Positions 17,647 to 27,486 are shown, counted from the stretch's first letter. The stretch is DNA of 64,000 bases from Halomonas heilongjiangensis (GCF_002879645.1 NZ_PNRE01000023.1:32001-96000); one strand, 5' to 3'. Notes: generated by a model not told the origin, from the letters alone. Numbers and translations: made by a program.

Positions 17647-18407
17647 TCGACGCCCCGCGCTCGCGGATCTATCGTGGCAGCCTGCGCCACCGGCGCTTCC
17701 TGCCGCGCCGGCATGCCTTCGCCTACGGGGTATGGATGGCCTGGCTCGACCTCGACGAGTTGCCCGAGCTGTTCGATGGCGTGCCCGGCTTCAGCGCCCG
17801 GCGCCCGGCCCTGGCCCGCTTCCGCCGCGAGGACTATCTCGCCCCCCACGACCGGCCACTCGATGACGCGGTGCGCGAGGAACTGGCGCGCCGGCTCGGC
17901 TTCGCCCCCGATGGGCGCATCTGCCTGCTCACCCAGTTGCGCACCCTGGGGGTCGGCTTCACCCCGCTCTCGCTCTATTACGCCTACGATGCCCACGGCG
18001 AGCTGTGCGCCGTGCTCGGCGAGGTGACCAACACCCCCTGGGGAGAACGCGCCCGCTACGCCTGCGCGGTGTCGCCGCACCGCCATGCCCACACCGCCGA
18101 GTTCGCCAAGACGCTGCACGTCTCGCCCTTCCACCCCATGGACATGAGCTACCGCTGGCGCTTCACCACCCCGGGCGAGCGGCTGGCGATGCACATGGAG
18201 ACCTGGCAGGCGGGGCAGCGCCACTTCGACGCCACCCTGACGCTCGAAGGCCGGCCGGCGACCCGCCGCGTGCTGCTCGCGACCCTGGCCCGCCAGCCCT
18301 GGATGAGCGCCAAGACCCTCGCCGGCATCCACTTCGAGGCGCTCCGGCTCTGGCTCAAGCGTGTGCCCGTCCATGACCACCCCCGTCGCGAGGAGACCTC
18401 GTCGTGA
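17643..18407 (+). CDS. DUF1365 protein
   Basis: A 254-residue DUF1365 protein: IYRGSLRHRRFLPRRHAFAYGVWMAWLDLDELP at the start, then LTQLRTLGVGFTPLSLYYAYD and AEFAKTLHVSPFHPMDMSYRWRF, all standard for the family. No biochemical function is established that I know of. The family is nearly always next to an FAD amine oxidase-like gene and a CFA-like methyltransferase gene, as here, which points to a joint lipid modification. Four-base overlaps on both sides (the next gene starts with GTG inside GTGA) show translational coupling. Confidence 0.92.
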   Translation: MIDAPRSRIYRGSLRHRRFLPRRHAFAYGVWMAWLDLDELPELFDGVPGFSARRPALARFRREDYLAPHDRPLDDAVREELARRLGFAPDGRICLLTQLRTLGVGFTPLSLYYAYDAHGELCAVLGEVTNTPWGERARYACAVSPHRHAHTAEFAKTLHVSPFHPMDMSYRWRFTTPGERLAMHMETWQAGQRHFDATLTLEGRPATRRVLLATLARQPWMSAKTLAGIHFEALRLWLKRVPVHDHPRREETSS

Positions 18408-19675
18408 ATACGCTTCGCTCCGCCACCCCAGCCCGCCCGGTCCCGGCCGATGCCGATCGCCCGACCCGCTGGCTGAAGCCGCGCCTGCTGGCCCGGCTCG
18501 ACCGCCTGGAGGGGGGTGACATCACCCTGATCGAGGGGCATCAGCGCCATCGCCTGGGCCAGGGCGGCGATCTCGCCGTGACCCTGGTGATACGCGACAG
18601 CCGGGTCTGGAAGCGTGTCGCGCTGGGCGGTACCGTGGGCGCCGCCGAGGCCTACATGGACGGCGACTGGGACGCCGATGACTTGGTGGCGCTGATCCGG
18701 CTGTTCGCGATCAACCTGGAGCGGGTCAACGGTGAGCTGGAGAACGGCACCGCCCGCCTGGGGCGCTGGCTGCTCGGCGCGCTGCACGCCCTGCAGCGCA
18801 ACACCCGCCAGGGGGCCCGCCGTCACATCGCGGCCCACTACGATATCGGCAACGACCTCTTCGCCACCTTCCTCGACCGGCAGCACTGGATGTACTCCAG
18901 CGCGGTCTTCCCCCACCCCGAGGCCAGCCTGGAGGAGGCCTCGACCCACAAGCTCGAGCTGATGCTCGACCGGCTCGACGTGCACCCCGGCCACCACCTG
19001 CTGGAGATCGGCACCGGCTGGGGCGGGCTGGCCATCCACGCGGCGAAGACCCGGGGTTGCCGGGTCACCACCACCACCATCTCCGAGGCGCAGTACGCCC
19101 ACACCGCCCGGCGCATCGAGGCCGAGGGCCTGGGCGAACGGATCACCCTGCTTCGCCAGGACTACCGGGAGCTCACGGGGCGCTACGACCGGCTGATCTC
19201 GGTGGAGATGATCGAGGCGGTGGGCCATCACTACCTGGATACCTACCTGGCGACCCTCGACCGGCTGCTCGGCGACGACGGCCTGGCCATGCTGCAGGCC
19301 ATCACCATCCGCGACCAGCGCTTCGAGGCGGCCAAGCGCGAGATGGACTTCATCAAGCGCTACATCTTCCCCGGTGGCTTCCTGCCCTCGCACCGCGCCA
19401 TCCTCGACGGCCTGGCCCGGCGCACTTCGCTCAACGTGCTGGCGCTGGACGAGATCGGCCTGCACTACGCCCGCACCCTGCGCGAGTGGCGCCACCGCTT
19501 CGAGGCCAACCTGGAGACCGTACGCAGGCTCGGCTACGACGAGCGTTTCATCCGCATGTGGCGCTACTATCTCTGCTACTGCGAGGGGGGCTTCCTCGAG
19601 CGCACCATCGGCACCTGCCACCTGCTGCTGGCCAAGCCCGGCGCACGACCGGCCCCGCAGACCGGGGCCGTGTGA
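18404..19675 (+). CDS. Cyclopropane-fatty-acyl-phospholipid synthase-like methyltransferase
   Basis: A SAM-dependent methyltransferase of the CFA synthase family, 423 residues from GTG 18404. The SAM-binding motif is LLEIGTGWGGLA (199-210), and RHIAAHYDIGNDLF is the family's acyl-phospholipid-side signature. Compared by eye with E. coli Cfa, E239 and Y317 are kept (E271, Y355), but the bicarbonate ligands C139 and H266 become S166 and Q298. The product may therefore be a methylated or otherwise altered fatty acid rather than a plain cyclopropane. It is the last gene of the coupled SDR-FAD-DUF1365-CFA set. A short GC hairpin (19651-19669) overlaps its end and may act as a weak terminator. Confidence 0.88.
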   Translation: MNTLRSATPARPVPADADRPTRWLKPRLLARLDRLEGGDITLIEGHQRHRLGQGGDLAVTLVIRDSRVWKRVALGGTVGAAEAYMDGDWDADDLVALIRLFAINLERVNGELENGTARLGRWLLGALHALQRNTRQGARRHIAAHYDIGNDLFATFLDRQHWMYSSAVFPHPEASLEEASTHKLELMLDRLDVHPGHHLLEIGTGWGGLAIHAAKTRGCRVTTTTISEAQYAHTARRIEAEGLGERITLLRQDYRELTGRYDRLISVEMIEAVGHHYLDTYLATLDRLLGDDGLAMLQAITIRDQRFEAAKREMDFIKRYIFPGGFLPSHRAILDGLARRTSLNVLALDEIGLHYARTLREWRHRFEANLETVRRLGYDERFIRMWRYYLCYCEGGFLERTIGTCHLLLAKPGARPAPQTGAV

Positions 19676-19716
19676 CCGGCAGGGCCACCCCCGTCTGGCC
19701 ATCGCCGCGCCGGAGG

Positions 19717-21621
19717 CTAGGCGGTCGCTTCCGCCGCCACCCGGGCGCCGTCCGGCGAGCCTCCGGCCGACTCGTGCTCCTGCCACTGCGCCTCGAGCCG
19801 CTCCGCCGGCAGCGGACGGGCATAGAGGAAGCCCTGCACCAGGGAGCAGCCCGCCGCCCGCAGGAAGTCGCGCTGGGCGATCGTTTCCACCCCTTCGGCG
19901 ATCACCTCGAGCTCGAGCCCCCTCGCCATGGCCAGCACCGCGCCGACGATGGCCGCGTCGGCCCGATCGTCGGGCAGGGCCTTGATGAAGGCGCGGTCGA
20001 GCTTGAGCTTGTCCAGCGGCAGCTTCTTGAGGTAGCCCAGCGACGAATAGCCGGTGCCGAAGTCATCGATGGCGATGGGGTGGCCACGCTCGCGCAGCAC
20101 GCCGAGGCGCGGGGCGATATCGCCGGCCCGCTCGTCGAGCAGCACCGACTCGGTGATCTCCAGGCCGAGCCGTTCGGCCGATATGCCGTGCCTGGCGAGC
20201 CCGGCGGCCAGCGCCGATTCCAGCTCGCCCTGGAACATCTGCAGCGCCGAGACGTTGATCCACACCGGCACCTCGGGCATGCCGAGACGCCGCCAGCGCG
20301 CCAGTTGCGCCAGCGCCTGGTCGATCACCCAGTTGCCCAGCGAGGCCATCAGGCCGTGGCGCTCGGCCAGCGGGATGAAGTCCGCCGGCGAGATCATGCC
20401 GTCCCGCGGATGACGCCAGCGCAGCAGCGCCTCGAGGCCGACCAGGGCACCATCCGCCAGGTGATGCTGCCCCTGGTAGTGGAGCTCCAGTTGGGTGCCG
20501 GTGGCCAGCGCATGGCGCAGCTCGTTGACCAGCCCCAGCTGAGGGCTGTCCTGCATGTCCAGCGCCGGCCGGAAGCGCTGGCTGTGATTGCGCCCATGGC
20601 GCTTGGCGGCATAGAGCGCCGACTCCAGCCGCTGGAAGAGCACGCCGGACTCGCGGCCGTCCTCGGGCGCCCGGCAGCTGCCGATGGTCAGGCCGAAGCG
20701 CAGCGAGTGCCCCTCGATCTCGAAGGGCTCGCCCAGGTGGGCCTGGAGGCCGGCAATCCAGTTGTCATGGTCGTCGAAGGTGGTGGTGCGGATCACCATG
20801 AACTCGTCGCCACCGAGGCGGCCTACCACGCCGCCGGCCACGTGGCCGGCGAGCCGCTGGCCGAAGCGCGCCAGCAGGCGGTCACCCATCTCCACCCCCA
20901 GGCCGTCGTTGATCGACTTGAAGCCGTCGATGTCGATCAGCGCCATGTCCAGGCTCTCGCCGGCCCGCAGGTGGCGCAGCCGGGAGTCGAGCAGGTCATG
21001 CAGGCGGCGACGGTTGGGCAGGCCGGTGAGCGGATCCTCGAAGCCGATGCGACGCAGGTCCCGCTCCCGGGCCTTGTGCAGCGAGATGTCGGTGAACAGG
21101 CAGACGTGGTGAGTGATGCGCCCCTGCTCGTCGCTGACCGCCCGGACCCGCAGCCACTCGGGGTACTCGTCGCCATGCTTGCGCCGGTTCCAGATCTCCC
21201 CCTCCCAGCGCCCGGTACTGCGCAGGGTCTGCCAGTAGCGCTCGAAGAAGGCCTTGTCGTGGCGCGGGGCGGAAAGGGTGGTGGCGTTGCGGCCGCGCAC
21301 CTCCTCGGCGGTGTAGCCGGTGATGCGGGTGAAGGCGGGGTTGACCGCCTGGATGCGGTTGTCGGCGTCGGTGATGATCACCCCGTCCTCCGACAGCGCC
21401 AGGGCATCCTGGCCCAGCCGGGCACGCTGGTGCTCCAGGCGCACCTGTCGCCAGGCGTCCATCAGCCCCAGCGCCACCAGGGAGGCGGCCGCCAGGCGCA
21501 GGGCGACGCCGGGCAGCCAGATACTCGCCGACAGGGCGGCGAGGCCGGTCCAGAGCAGCGGGCGGTTGAGCGAGAAGGCTGGCCACATGGGGAAGACTCG
21601 GCTCGGGCGGGTGGATGGCAT
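19717..21621 (-). CDS. PAS-GGDEF-EAL cyclic-di-GMP protein
   Basis: A 634-residue membrane protein. One or two hydrophobic segments (about 22-54) are followed by a PAS domain (about 70-190), GGDEF (about 195-350; motif GGDEF at 270-274) and EAL (about 360-610; EALLRW at 397-402, [32 protein letters not shown]). Both catalytic signatures look intact, so it could make or degrade cyclic-di-GMP. The inhibitory RxxD site before GGDEF is absent. The PAS core [13 protein letters not shown] lacks the LOV photoactive cysteine. An alternative start is the methionine at residue 12. It faces the CFA gene tail to tail and diverges from fabA. Confidence 0.93.
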   Translation of the reverse strand: MPSTRPSRVFPMWPAFSLNRPLLWTGLAALSASIWLPGVALRLAAASLVALGLMDAWRQVRLEHQRARLGQDALALSEDGVIITDADNRIQAVNPAFTRITGYTAEEVRGRNATTLSAPRHDKAFFERYWQTLRSTGRWEGEIWNRRKHGDEYPEWLRVRAVSDEQGRITHHVCLFTDISLHKARERDLRRIGFEDPLTGLPNRRRLHDLLDSRLRHLRAGESLDMALIDIDGFKSINDGLGVEMGDRLLARFGQRLAGHVAGGVVGRLGGDEFMVIRTTTFDDHDNWIAGLQAHLGEPFEIEGHSLRFGLTIGSCRAPEDGRESGVLFQRLESALYAAKRHGRNHSQRFRPALDMQDSPQLGLVNELRHALATGTQLELHYQGQHHLADGALVGLEALLRWRHPRDGMISPADFIPLAERHGLMASLGNWVIDQALAQLARWRRLGMPEVPVWINVSALQMFQGELESALAAGLARHGISAERLGLEITESVLLDERAGDIAPRLGVLRERGHPIAIDDFGTGYSSLGYLKKLPLDKLKLDRAFIKALPDDRADAAIVGAVLAMARGLELEVIAEGVETIAQRDFLRAAGCSLVQGFLYARPLPAERLEAQWQEHESAGGSPDGARVAAEATA

Positions 21622-21820
21622 CGCGCCTGGCGCGGGCGGTATATTCGTACCACCCGATATCGGCCGCCGGCCGCATAACTGTAACCCGGCGAGGGCCGGC
21701 GAGTTTCAACGCCTGCGGCCCGGCGTGCATTCCCGGGCCACGGACAGTAGACTAGTCGGGCCGCTCGGCGGCAGCATGCCGTTCGCGGCATACAACAATG
21801 TCGACTCACGGAATGACTCA

Positions 21821-22336
21821 GTGACCAAGCAACACTCCTTTGATCGCGAAGAACTGCTGGCCTGCTCACGCGGCGAGCTGTTCGGCCCGGGCAACGCGCA
21901 GTTGCCGGCCCCCAACATGCTGATGCTCGACCGCATCACGCGCATCTACGAAGACGGCGGCGATCACGGCAAGGGCGAGCTGATCGCCGAGCTGGATATC
22001 CGTCCCGACCTGTGGTTCTTCGACTGCCACTTCCCCGGCGACCCGGTGATGCCCGGCTGCCTGGGCCTCGATGCCATGTGGCAGCTGGTCGGCTTCTATC
22101 TGGGCTGGCTGGGCCACCCGGGGCGTGGCCGGGCGCTGGGCTGCGGCGAGGTCAAGTTCACCGGCCAGATCCTTCCCGAAGCAGAGAAGGTCACCTACCG
22201 GATCAACATCAAGCGCATCATCACCCGGCGCTTGATCCTCGGCATGGCCGACGGCACCGTGTCCGTCGATGGCCGCGACATCTATCAGGCCAATGACCTG
22301 CGCGTCGGCCTGTTCACCTCCACCGCGAACTTCTGA
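21821..22336 (+). CDS. fabA: 3-hydroxydecanoyl-ACP dehydratase/isomerase FabA
   Basis: FabA dehydrates 3-hydroxydecanoyl-ACP and isomerises the product to the cis-3 form, the branch point to unsaturated fatty acids. Starting at GTG 21821 it has 171 residues (E. coli 172). Catalytic histidine 70 and aspartate 84 lie in [20 protein letters not shown], at the same numbers as in E. coli. ATG codons just upstream are out of frame. An in-frame extension exists but does not fit the family. It forms an operon with fabB, 13 bases on. The 199-base upstream gap shared with the PAS-GGDEF-EAL gene shows no promoter I would defend. Confidence 0.96.
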   Translation: MTKQHSFDREELLACSRGELFGPGNAQLPAPNMLMLDRITRIYEDGGDHGKGELIAELDIRPDLWFFDCHFPGDPVMPGCLGLDAMWQLVGFYLGWLGHPGRGRALGCGEVKFTGQILPEAEKVTYRINIKRIITRRLILGMADGTVSVDGRDIYQANDLRVGLFTSTANF

Positions 22337-22349
22337 TCAGGAGGCTTCC

Positions 22350-23567
22350 ATGCGACGAGTGGTAGTCACCGGCCTGGGCATCGTGTCCTGCCTGGGCAAC
22401 GACCGGCAACAGGTTCTCGAGGCGCTCAAGGCGGGGCGTTCCGGCATTCGCTTCAAGGAGGAGTACGCCGAGCGCGGCTTTCGCAGCCAGGTGGCCGGCA
22501 GCGTCGACATCGACCTCGATGCCCTGATCGACCGCAAGCTGCGGCGTTTCATGGGCGACGCCGCGGCCTACGCCTATGTTGCCATGGCCCAGGCCATCGA
22601 GGACGCCGGCCTCACCCCGGAGCAGGTCTCCGATGAGCGCACCGGCCTGATCGCCGGCTCCGGCGGCGCCTCCAGCGCCAACCAGGTCGAAGCCGCCGAC
22701 GTGATGCGCGAGAAGGGCCTGCGCCGAGTCGGCCCCTACCGGGTCACCCGCACCATGGGCAGCACCGTCTCCGCCTGCCTGGCCACGCCGTTCAGGATCA
22801 AGGGCGTCAACTACTCGATCTCCTCGGCCTGCGCCACCTCGGCCCACTGCATCGGCAGCGCCATGGAGCAGATCCAGATGGGCAAGCAGGACGTGGTCTT
22901 CGCCGGTGGCGGCGAGGAGGAACACTGGACCCTGTCGTGCCTGTTCGACGCCATGGGGGCGTTGTCAACCCACTACAATGACACCCCCGACAAGGCCTCG
23001 CGGCCCTACGACAAGGCCCGCGACGGCTTCGTCATCGCCGGTGGCGGCGGCATGCTGGTGCTCGAGGAGCTCGAGCACGCGCGTGCCCGCGGCGCCAGGA
23101 TCTACGCCGAGGTGACCGGCTACGGCGCCACCTCCGACGGCCACGACATGGTCGCGCCCTCCGGCGAGGGTGCGTCACGCTGCATGCGTCAGGCGCTGGC
23201 CACCGTGGACGGCGAGATCGACTACATCAACACCCACGGCACCTCCACCCCGGTGGGCGATGTCGCCGAGCTCAAGGCGATCCGCGAGGTGTTCGGCGAC
23301 AGCACCCCGGCGATGAGTTCCACCAAGTCGCTGACCGGCCACTCCCTGGGGGCCACCGGCGTGCAGGAGGCGATCTACTCGCTGCTGATGATGGAGAACG
23401 ACTTCATCGCCGCCTCCGCCAACGTCGAGACCCTCGACGAGCAGGCCGACGGCTTCGACATCGTCACGACGCGACGCGACGGCGTGAAGGTCGAACGCGT
23501 GCTCTCCAACAGCTTCGGCTTCGGCGGCACCAACGCCTGCCTGGTGCTGGAGAAGTTCCGCGACTGA
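22350..23567 (+). CDS. fabB: 3-oxoacyl-ACP synthase I FabB
   Basis: Condensing enzyme that elongates the cis-3-decenoyl intermediate made by FabA. The product has 405 residues from ATG 22350, with CAGGAGG upstream. The catalytic triad is C161 (SSACATSAH), H297 ([11 protein letters not shown]) and H332 ([10 protein letters not shown]), and the C-terminus has [10 protein letters not shown]. The fabA-fabB pairing is the standard gammaproteobacterial anaerobic unsaturated-fatty-acid route. It supplies the cis-unsaturated acyl chains that the CFA-like enzyme upstream could modify. Confidence 0.97.
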   Translation: MRRVVVTGLGIVSCLGNDRQQVLEALKAGRSGIRFKEEYAERGFRSQVAGSVDIDLDALIDRKLRRFMGDAAAYAYVAMAQAIEDAGLTPEQVSDERTGLIAGSGGASSANQVEAADVMREKGLRRVGPYRVTRTMGSTVSACLATPFRIKGVNYSISSACATSAHCIGSAMEQIQMGKQDVVFAGGGEEEHWTLSCLFDAMGALSTHYNDTPDKASRPYDKARDGFVIAGGGGMLVLEELEHARARGARIYAEVTGYGATSDGHDMVAPSGEGASRCMRQALATVDGEIDYINTHGTSTPVGDVAELKAIREVFGDSTPAMSSTKSLTGHSLGATGVQEAIYSLLMMENDFIAASANVETLDEQADGFDIVTTRRDGVKVERVLSNSFGFGGTNACLVLEKFRD

Positions 23568-23588
23568 CCCGGCGGAGCCGGGCCGATA

Positions 23589-23619
23589 CGCAAGAGGCGC
23601 CCCTTGGGGCGCCTCTTGC
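23589..23619. terminator. Terminator hairpin between fabB and plsC
   Basis: A 14-bp perfect stem, GCAAGAGGCGCCCC (23590-23603) with its complement (23606-23619), stands between convergent fabB and plsC. There is no T-tract on either side, so efficiency is uncertain. Confidence 0.6.
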
Positions 23620-23644
23620 GTCGTGACCACCGGCGAGCGGTGCG

Positions 23645-24409
23645 TCAGGCCATCGGCTTCTCGGCCGCCGGGGCCGCTTCCGGCACCGGCGGCCGGGGCA
23701 CCTCGGAGATCTCCACGAGCCGCGCCTCGATCCACGCCTCCACCTCGACCAGCACCTCCTCGGGCGAGCGCCCGACGGTCTCGATGGGCTCGCCGATCAC
23801 CAGCGAGAGCCGCCCGGGGTTCTTCACCCAGTGCCTGCCCGGCCAGCGCTCGCCGGCATTGTGGGCCACCGGCACCACCGGCCTGCCCGCCCGACAGGCG
23901 ATCACCGCACCGCTCTTGTTGTAGCGCTTGCGGCTCCCCGGTGCCACCCGGGTGCCCTCGGGAAAGATCAGCACCGACAGCCCCTCCTCCAGGCGCGTCC
24001 TGCCCTGGCTGAGCACCTGTCGCATGGCCCGGGCCGGCTTCGAGCGATCCAGGGCGATGGGGTGCAGCAGGCGCAGCCCCCAGCCGAACAGTGGAATGTT
24101 GAGTAGCTCGCGCTTGAGCACCGTGCACACCGGCGGCTTGATCAGCTGCAGGTAGACCGTCTCCCATTCACACTGGTGATTGGCCAGGATCACGCAGGGC
24201 CCCTCGGGCAACCGCTCGCGCCCGCGAACGTCGTAGCGCACCCCGCAGGCGAGGCGGAACCAGGCGATGATGAAGTGGTTGTAGAGATTGAGCAGCCGGT
24301 AGCGCTTGGCCAGCGGCAGCAGGGGCGATACCGGCAGGAACAACACCCCGCAGACCAACATGGCCAGAAAATAACCGGCATAGAACAGCAGGCTACGCAG
24401 CACGTTCAT
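23645..24409 (-). CDS. plsC: 1-acyl-sn-glycerol-3-phosphate acyltransferase
   Basis: Transfers an acyl chain to lysophosphatidic acid to make phosphatidic acid at the inner membrane. From ATG 24407-24409 the protein has 254 residues. It shows two N-terminal hydrophobic segments (about 3-30), the acyltransferase motif NHQCEWE (H78-x4-E83), FPEGTR with a downstream basic stretch, and VPVAHNAG. Its C-terminus is proline- and alanine-rich. In this family the HX4 residue is usually aspartate; glutamate is seen in some branches. It lies two bases after a degenerate RmlD-like gene and is probably coupled to it. Confidence 0.92.
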   Translation of the reverse strand: MNVLRSLLFYAGYFLAMLVCGVLFLPVSPLLPLAKRYRLLNLYNHFIIAWFRLACGVRYDVRGRERLPEGPCVILANHQCEWETVYLQLIKPPVCTVLKRELLNIPLFGWGLRLLHPIALDRSKPARAMRQVLSQGRTRLEEGLSVLIFPEGTRVAPGSRKRYNKSGAVIACRAGRPVVPVAHNAGERWPGRHWVKNPGRLSLVIGEPIETVGRSPEEVLVEVEAWIEARLVEISEVPRPPVPEAAPAAEKPMA

Positions 24410-24411
24410 GG

Positions 24412-25299
24412 TCACTCCTCGACCTCCGCGTCGGAGCGGCTGCGGTCGTTGGCCCGGCACCAGGCATCCAGCATGCGCCCCAGCTCCAGCCGCCAGGGTT
24501 TCTGGTGCACGCCGAACACCGCCAGCACCCGACGACAGTTGAGCACCCGGCGCAACGGCTGGTCGTGGTGGTGGTGCAGCGCCTTGACGCCGCCCAGTTC
24601 GAGGCGCTCGCCACGGCCCTCCAGGCGGGTCGCCAACTGGGTGCGCACCATGGAGATGAAGGTGTAGGCGCTGACCGGCTCGGTACCGGCCAGGTGGTAG
24701 CTGCCCCAGGCACCGGCACCGCAGTGCTGCTGCTGGAGCATGCCGATCAACGCCATGGCCACGGCATCCGCCGAGGTCGGGCAGAAGGTCACGTCGGACT
24801 CGCCGCGCAGCTCTCCCCCCGCCACCAGGGTATCGATCAGCTCATTCAGCCAGGCGTTGCTGCCCTCCAGGGCGAACAGCGGCCCCAGCCGCACGATCAG
24901 GTGCCGCGGGTGCTCGGCGCGGATACGAGCGCCGGTGGCGACCAGCCGGCGCAGGCTCTCATCCCGCGGGGCGGGGATGACATGCTCGTCGATCGGCGCC
25001 TCGAAGCCATCCTGGTAGAGCTGGTCGGAGACGCACCACACCAGCGGCACGTCGGCCGCCAGACAGGCCTCCATGCACGCCTCCACCGCCTCGGCATGGG
25101 CGGTGACGGCGGCCGGCTCGGCACTGATCGGCCGCGCCAGGGGCGGAATCACCAGGGCATCGGGGGCGATCTCCTCGAGCCGCCCCGCGTCGAGCGCGAG
25201 GCCCACCTCGATGACCAGTTCGGTATCGCTACGTCGGCTGGCCTCCCGGACCAGCGCCAGGCTCAGGCAGTGGCCGGCATCGAGTATCAGCAGCTTCAC
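24412..25299 (-). CDS. Degenerate RmlD-like (sugar-nucleotide reductase-fold) protein
   Basis: A 295-residue protein from GTG 25299 (AAGGAG upstream; an in-frame TTG at 25320 is less likely). The layout follows dTDP-4-dehydrorhamnose reductase: a beta-alpha start LLILDAGHCLSLALVREA, VSDQLYQDGFEAPIDE in place of the RmlD block STDYVFDG, and a later IVRLGPLFALEGSNAWLNELI. The GxxGxxG nucleotide-binding motif is missing, so enzyme activity is doubtful. No rhamnose genes are present. Its tight link to plsC suggests a cell-envelope role, but the function is unknown. Confidence 0.7.
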   Translation of the reverse strand: MKLLILDAGHCLSLALVREASRRSDTELVIEVGLALDAGRLEEIAPDALVIPPLARPISAEPAAVTAHAEAVEACMEACLAADVPLVWCVSDQLYQDGFEAPIDEHVIPAPRDESLRRLVATGARIRAEHPRHLIVRLGPLFALEGSNAWLNELIDTLVAGGELRGESDVTFCPTSADAVAMALIGMLQQQHCGAGAWGSYHLAGTEPVSAYTFISMVRTQLATRLEGRGERLELGGVKALHHHHDQPLRRVLNCRRVLAVFGVHQKPWRLELGRMLDAWCRANDRSRSDAEVEE

Positions 25300-25348
25300 G
25301 GCGTCTCCTTCGGGTTCCAACGCCGCCCGGGCATCAGTTGCAGCTCAT

Positions 25349-25957
25349 TCAGAACGGGATCTCGTCGTCGAAGTCATCGAAGCTGCCCGGATCGGGAGCA
25401 CCATAGTTGCCGCCCTGCTGGCCGCCGCCCTGCTGGGGCGCCGGTGCCGGCTGCGGAGCCGGGCGCTGCTGGGGCTGGCCACCGCCGAAGCCGCCACCCT
25501 GCTGGGCCGCATTGCCGTAGCCGCCCTGGGGCGGCGGCTGCCCGCCCGGATAACCGCCGCCCTGCTGGGCCATGCCGCCGCCCTGCTGGGCCGTGCCGCC
25601 ACCCTGGAAGTCACCGCCGCTGCGGGAATCGAGCATCTGCATGTCGTTGGCGACGATCTCGGTGCTGTAGCGGTCCTGGCCGTCCTGGCCCTGCCACTTG
25701 CGGGTCTGCAGCCGCCCCTCGATGTAGATGCGCGCCCCTTTCTTGAGGTACTGCTGGGCAATCTCGGCGAGCTTGTTGAACATCACCACCGTGTGCCATT
25801 CGGTACGCTCCTGGCGCTGGCCGCTCTGGCGGTCCGTCCAGGTATCGGTGGTGGCGAGGCGCAGGTTGGCGACCGGATTGCCGGACGGCATGAAGCGAAC
25901 TTCCGGATCCTGCCCCAGGTTGCCGATGAGAATGACCTTGTTGACGCCGCGGGCCAT
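25349..25957 (-). CDS. ssb: Single-stranded DNA-binding protein
   Basis: Coats single-stranded DNA in replication, repair and recombination as a tetramer. The 202-residue product has the OB-fold domain (1-112; [36 protein letters not shown]), a long glycine-, glutamine- and proline-rich linker with repeated QQGGG units (about 118-185), and the partner-binding tip DFDDEIPF. The linker is longer than in E. coli (178 in total). No LexA box was seen upstream. It is separated from uvrA by a transporter gene. Confidence 0.97.
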   Translation of the reverse strand: MARGVNKVILIGNLGQDPEVRFMPSGNPVANLRLATTDTWTDRQSGQRQERTEWHTVVMFNKLAEIAQQYLKKGARIYIEGRLQTRKWQGQDGQDRYSTEIVANDMQMLDSRSGGDFQGGGTAQQGGGMAQQGGGYPGGQPPPQGGYGNAAQQGGGFGGGQPQQRPAPQPAPAPQQGGGQQGGNYGAPDPGSFDDFDDEIPF

Positions 25958-26038
25958 GTGGGACTCCTTGCTGTCGTGAATTCGTGATGCGGTGGAATGC
26001 GTGGCGCGAACGGCGCCCTGTGTCAGATCATACGCCGC

Positions 26039-27433
26039 TCAGGCGTCGCTGTGGCCCCTCCGTGACTCAATCAGCCGCGTCAGGGCCTCCTCGTCGAGGC
26101 GCTGGCGATCCACCTTGAGGTAGGCCAGCCGCTCCTCGGGCACCACCAGCACGTCCTCGACCCCGGCCACCTCGGCGAGATGCGCCATCAGCGTCTCCAG
26201 CGCGTCGCCATGGGGCTCGCCCTCCAGCGCCACCACCTCGCTGGAGAGGTGCCGGGGGGCCGTCATGCCGGCCATTAGCGCCAACCACACCAGGCCGAGC
26301 AGGGCACAACCGAGAAAGACCGCCGACAGCCCCCACTGCTGGGCCAGGAAACCGCCCAGCACCCCGCCCAGGAAGGCGCCGAGAAACTGGCTGGTGGAAT
26401 AGATGCCCATGGCGGTGCCCTTGGCCCCGGCCGGGGCCAGCTTGCTGAGCATCGAGGGCAGCGTGGCCTCGAGCAGGTTGAACGCGGTGAAGAACAGCAA
26501 CAACCAGCCGAACAGCCCCCACCACCCCGCGGCGAGCCCCGCCAGCCCGCCCAGGCTAAGGGTGATGGCAGCGATCGCCAGCAGGCACATGGCCTTCATG
26601 CGTCGCTGCTTCTCGGCGACGATCACCAGCGGCACCATGAAGGCGAAGGCCAGCACCATGATCCCCAGGTAGGTCAGCCCATGGCGCTCGAGGGCGATGC
26701 CCGCCTCCAGCAACCGGAAGGGCACGGCGACGAAGATCGCCATCAGGATCAGGTGCAGGGCGAAGATCGACAGGTCCATCCGCCACAGGTCGCTGCGGGC
26801 GACGATCGCCCGCCACTGGTCACGGTCGAGCCCCACGTCGCGGTGGCGCAACCGGCGTGGCGCCGGCGGTACCAGCTTCCACAGCACCACCAGCCCGAGG
26901 ACGGCGAGCAGCGCGGTGAACCAGAACACCGCCGACAACCCCTGCCACGACGCCAGCCAGGGCCCGAGCACCATGGCCACGGCGAAGGCCACGCCGATCG
27001 ACAGGCCGATGGTCGCCATGGCCGCGGTGCGGATCTGCTCGCGGGTCTGATCGGCGAGCAATGCCATGATCGCCGCGGCCACCGCCCCGCTGCCCTGCAG
27101 GCAGCGCCCCAGCACCACCCCGCCGATGCTGTCCGCCTGGGCAGCGACCACGCTGCCGAGCAGGAACAGCAGCAGCCCGGCGGCGATCACCGGCTTGCGA
27201 CCGAGGCGATCGGAGAGCAGGCCGAAGGGAATCTGCAACACCGCCTGGGTCAGCCCGTAGATACCCAGCGCCAGGCCCACCAGCAGTGGCGTGGCGCCGG
27301 CCAGGTCGTCGGCATACAGCGCCAGGACCGGCAACACCATGAACAGCCCCAGCATGCGCGTGGCATAGAGGCCGGCTAGGCCGGCGATGGCGCGCCGTTC
27401 GGTGGCTAACAGCAGTCCAGTGACCTTTCGCAT
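26039..27433 (-). CDS. MFS transporter with C-terminal YAM-like domain (YajR-like)
   Basis: A 464-residue transporter with twelve hydrophobic segments (about 12-395) and the MFS signature [11 protein letters not shown] in the first cytoplasmic loop. After the last helix a soluble tail of about 70 residues ([48 protein letters not shown], as two shorter blocks) has the beta-alpha-beta look of the YAM domain of E. coli YajR, a proton-driven exporter of unknown substrate. ATG 27431-27433 was chosen because the upstream extension is unlike any MFS N-terminus. It lies between ssb and uvrA and is divergent from uvrA. Confidence 0.85.
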   Translation of the reverse strand: MRKVTGLLLATERRAIAGLAGLYATRMLGLFMVLPVLALYADDLAGATPLLVGLALGIYGLTQAVLQIPFGLLSDRLGRKPVIAAGLLLFLLGSVVAAQADSIGGVVLGRCLQGSGAVAAAIMALLADQTREQIRTAAMATIGLSIGVAFAVAMVLGPWLASWQGLSAVFWFTALLAVLGLVVLWKLVPPAPRRLRHRDVGLDRDQWRAIVARSDLWRMDLSIFALHLILMAIFVAVPFRLLEAGIALERHGLTYLGIMVLAFAFMVPLVIVAEKQRRMKAMCLLAIAAITLSLGGLAGLAAGWWGLFGWLLLFFTAFNLLEATLPSMLSKLAPAGAKGTAMGIYSTSQFLGAFLGGVLGGFLAQQWGLSAVFLGCALLGLVWLALMAGMTAPRHLSSEVVALEGEPHGDALETLMAHLAEVAGVEDVLVVPEERLAYLKVDRQRLDEEALTRLIESRRGHSDA

Positions 27434-27486
27434 AGGGTTTTCGGCATTCCGTGAGCGGGCATCGTCTACCCGTTGGTGGACCGCAC

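Noticed and set aside
21040..21420. LOV photosensor in the PAS domain of the GGDEF-EAL protein
   Set aside because: The flavin-binding cysteine motif GxNCRFLQ is absent; the segment reads [13 protein letters not shown], an ordinary PAS.
25408..25625. Tandem repeat or CRISPR-like array
   Set aside because: The repeats are QQGGG-type codons of the SSB linker; there are no spacers of uniform length.
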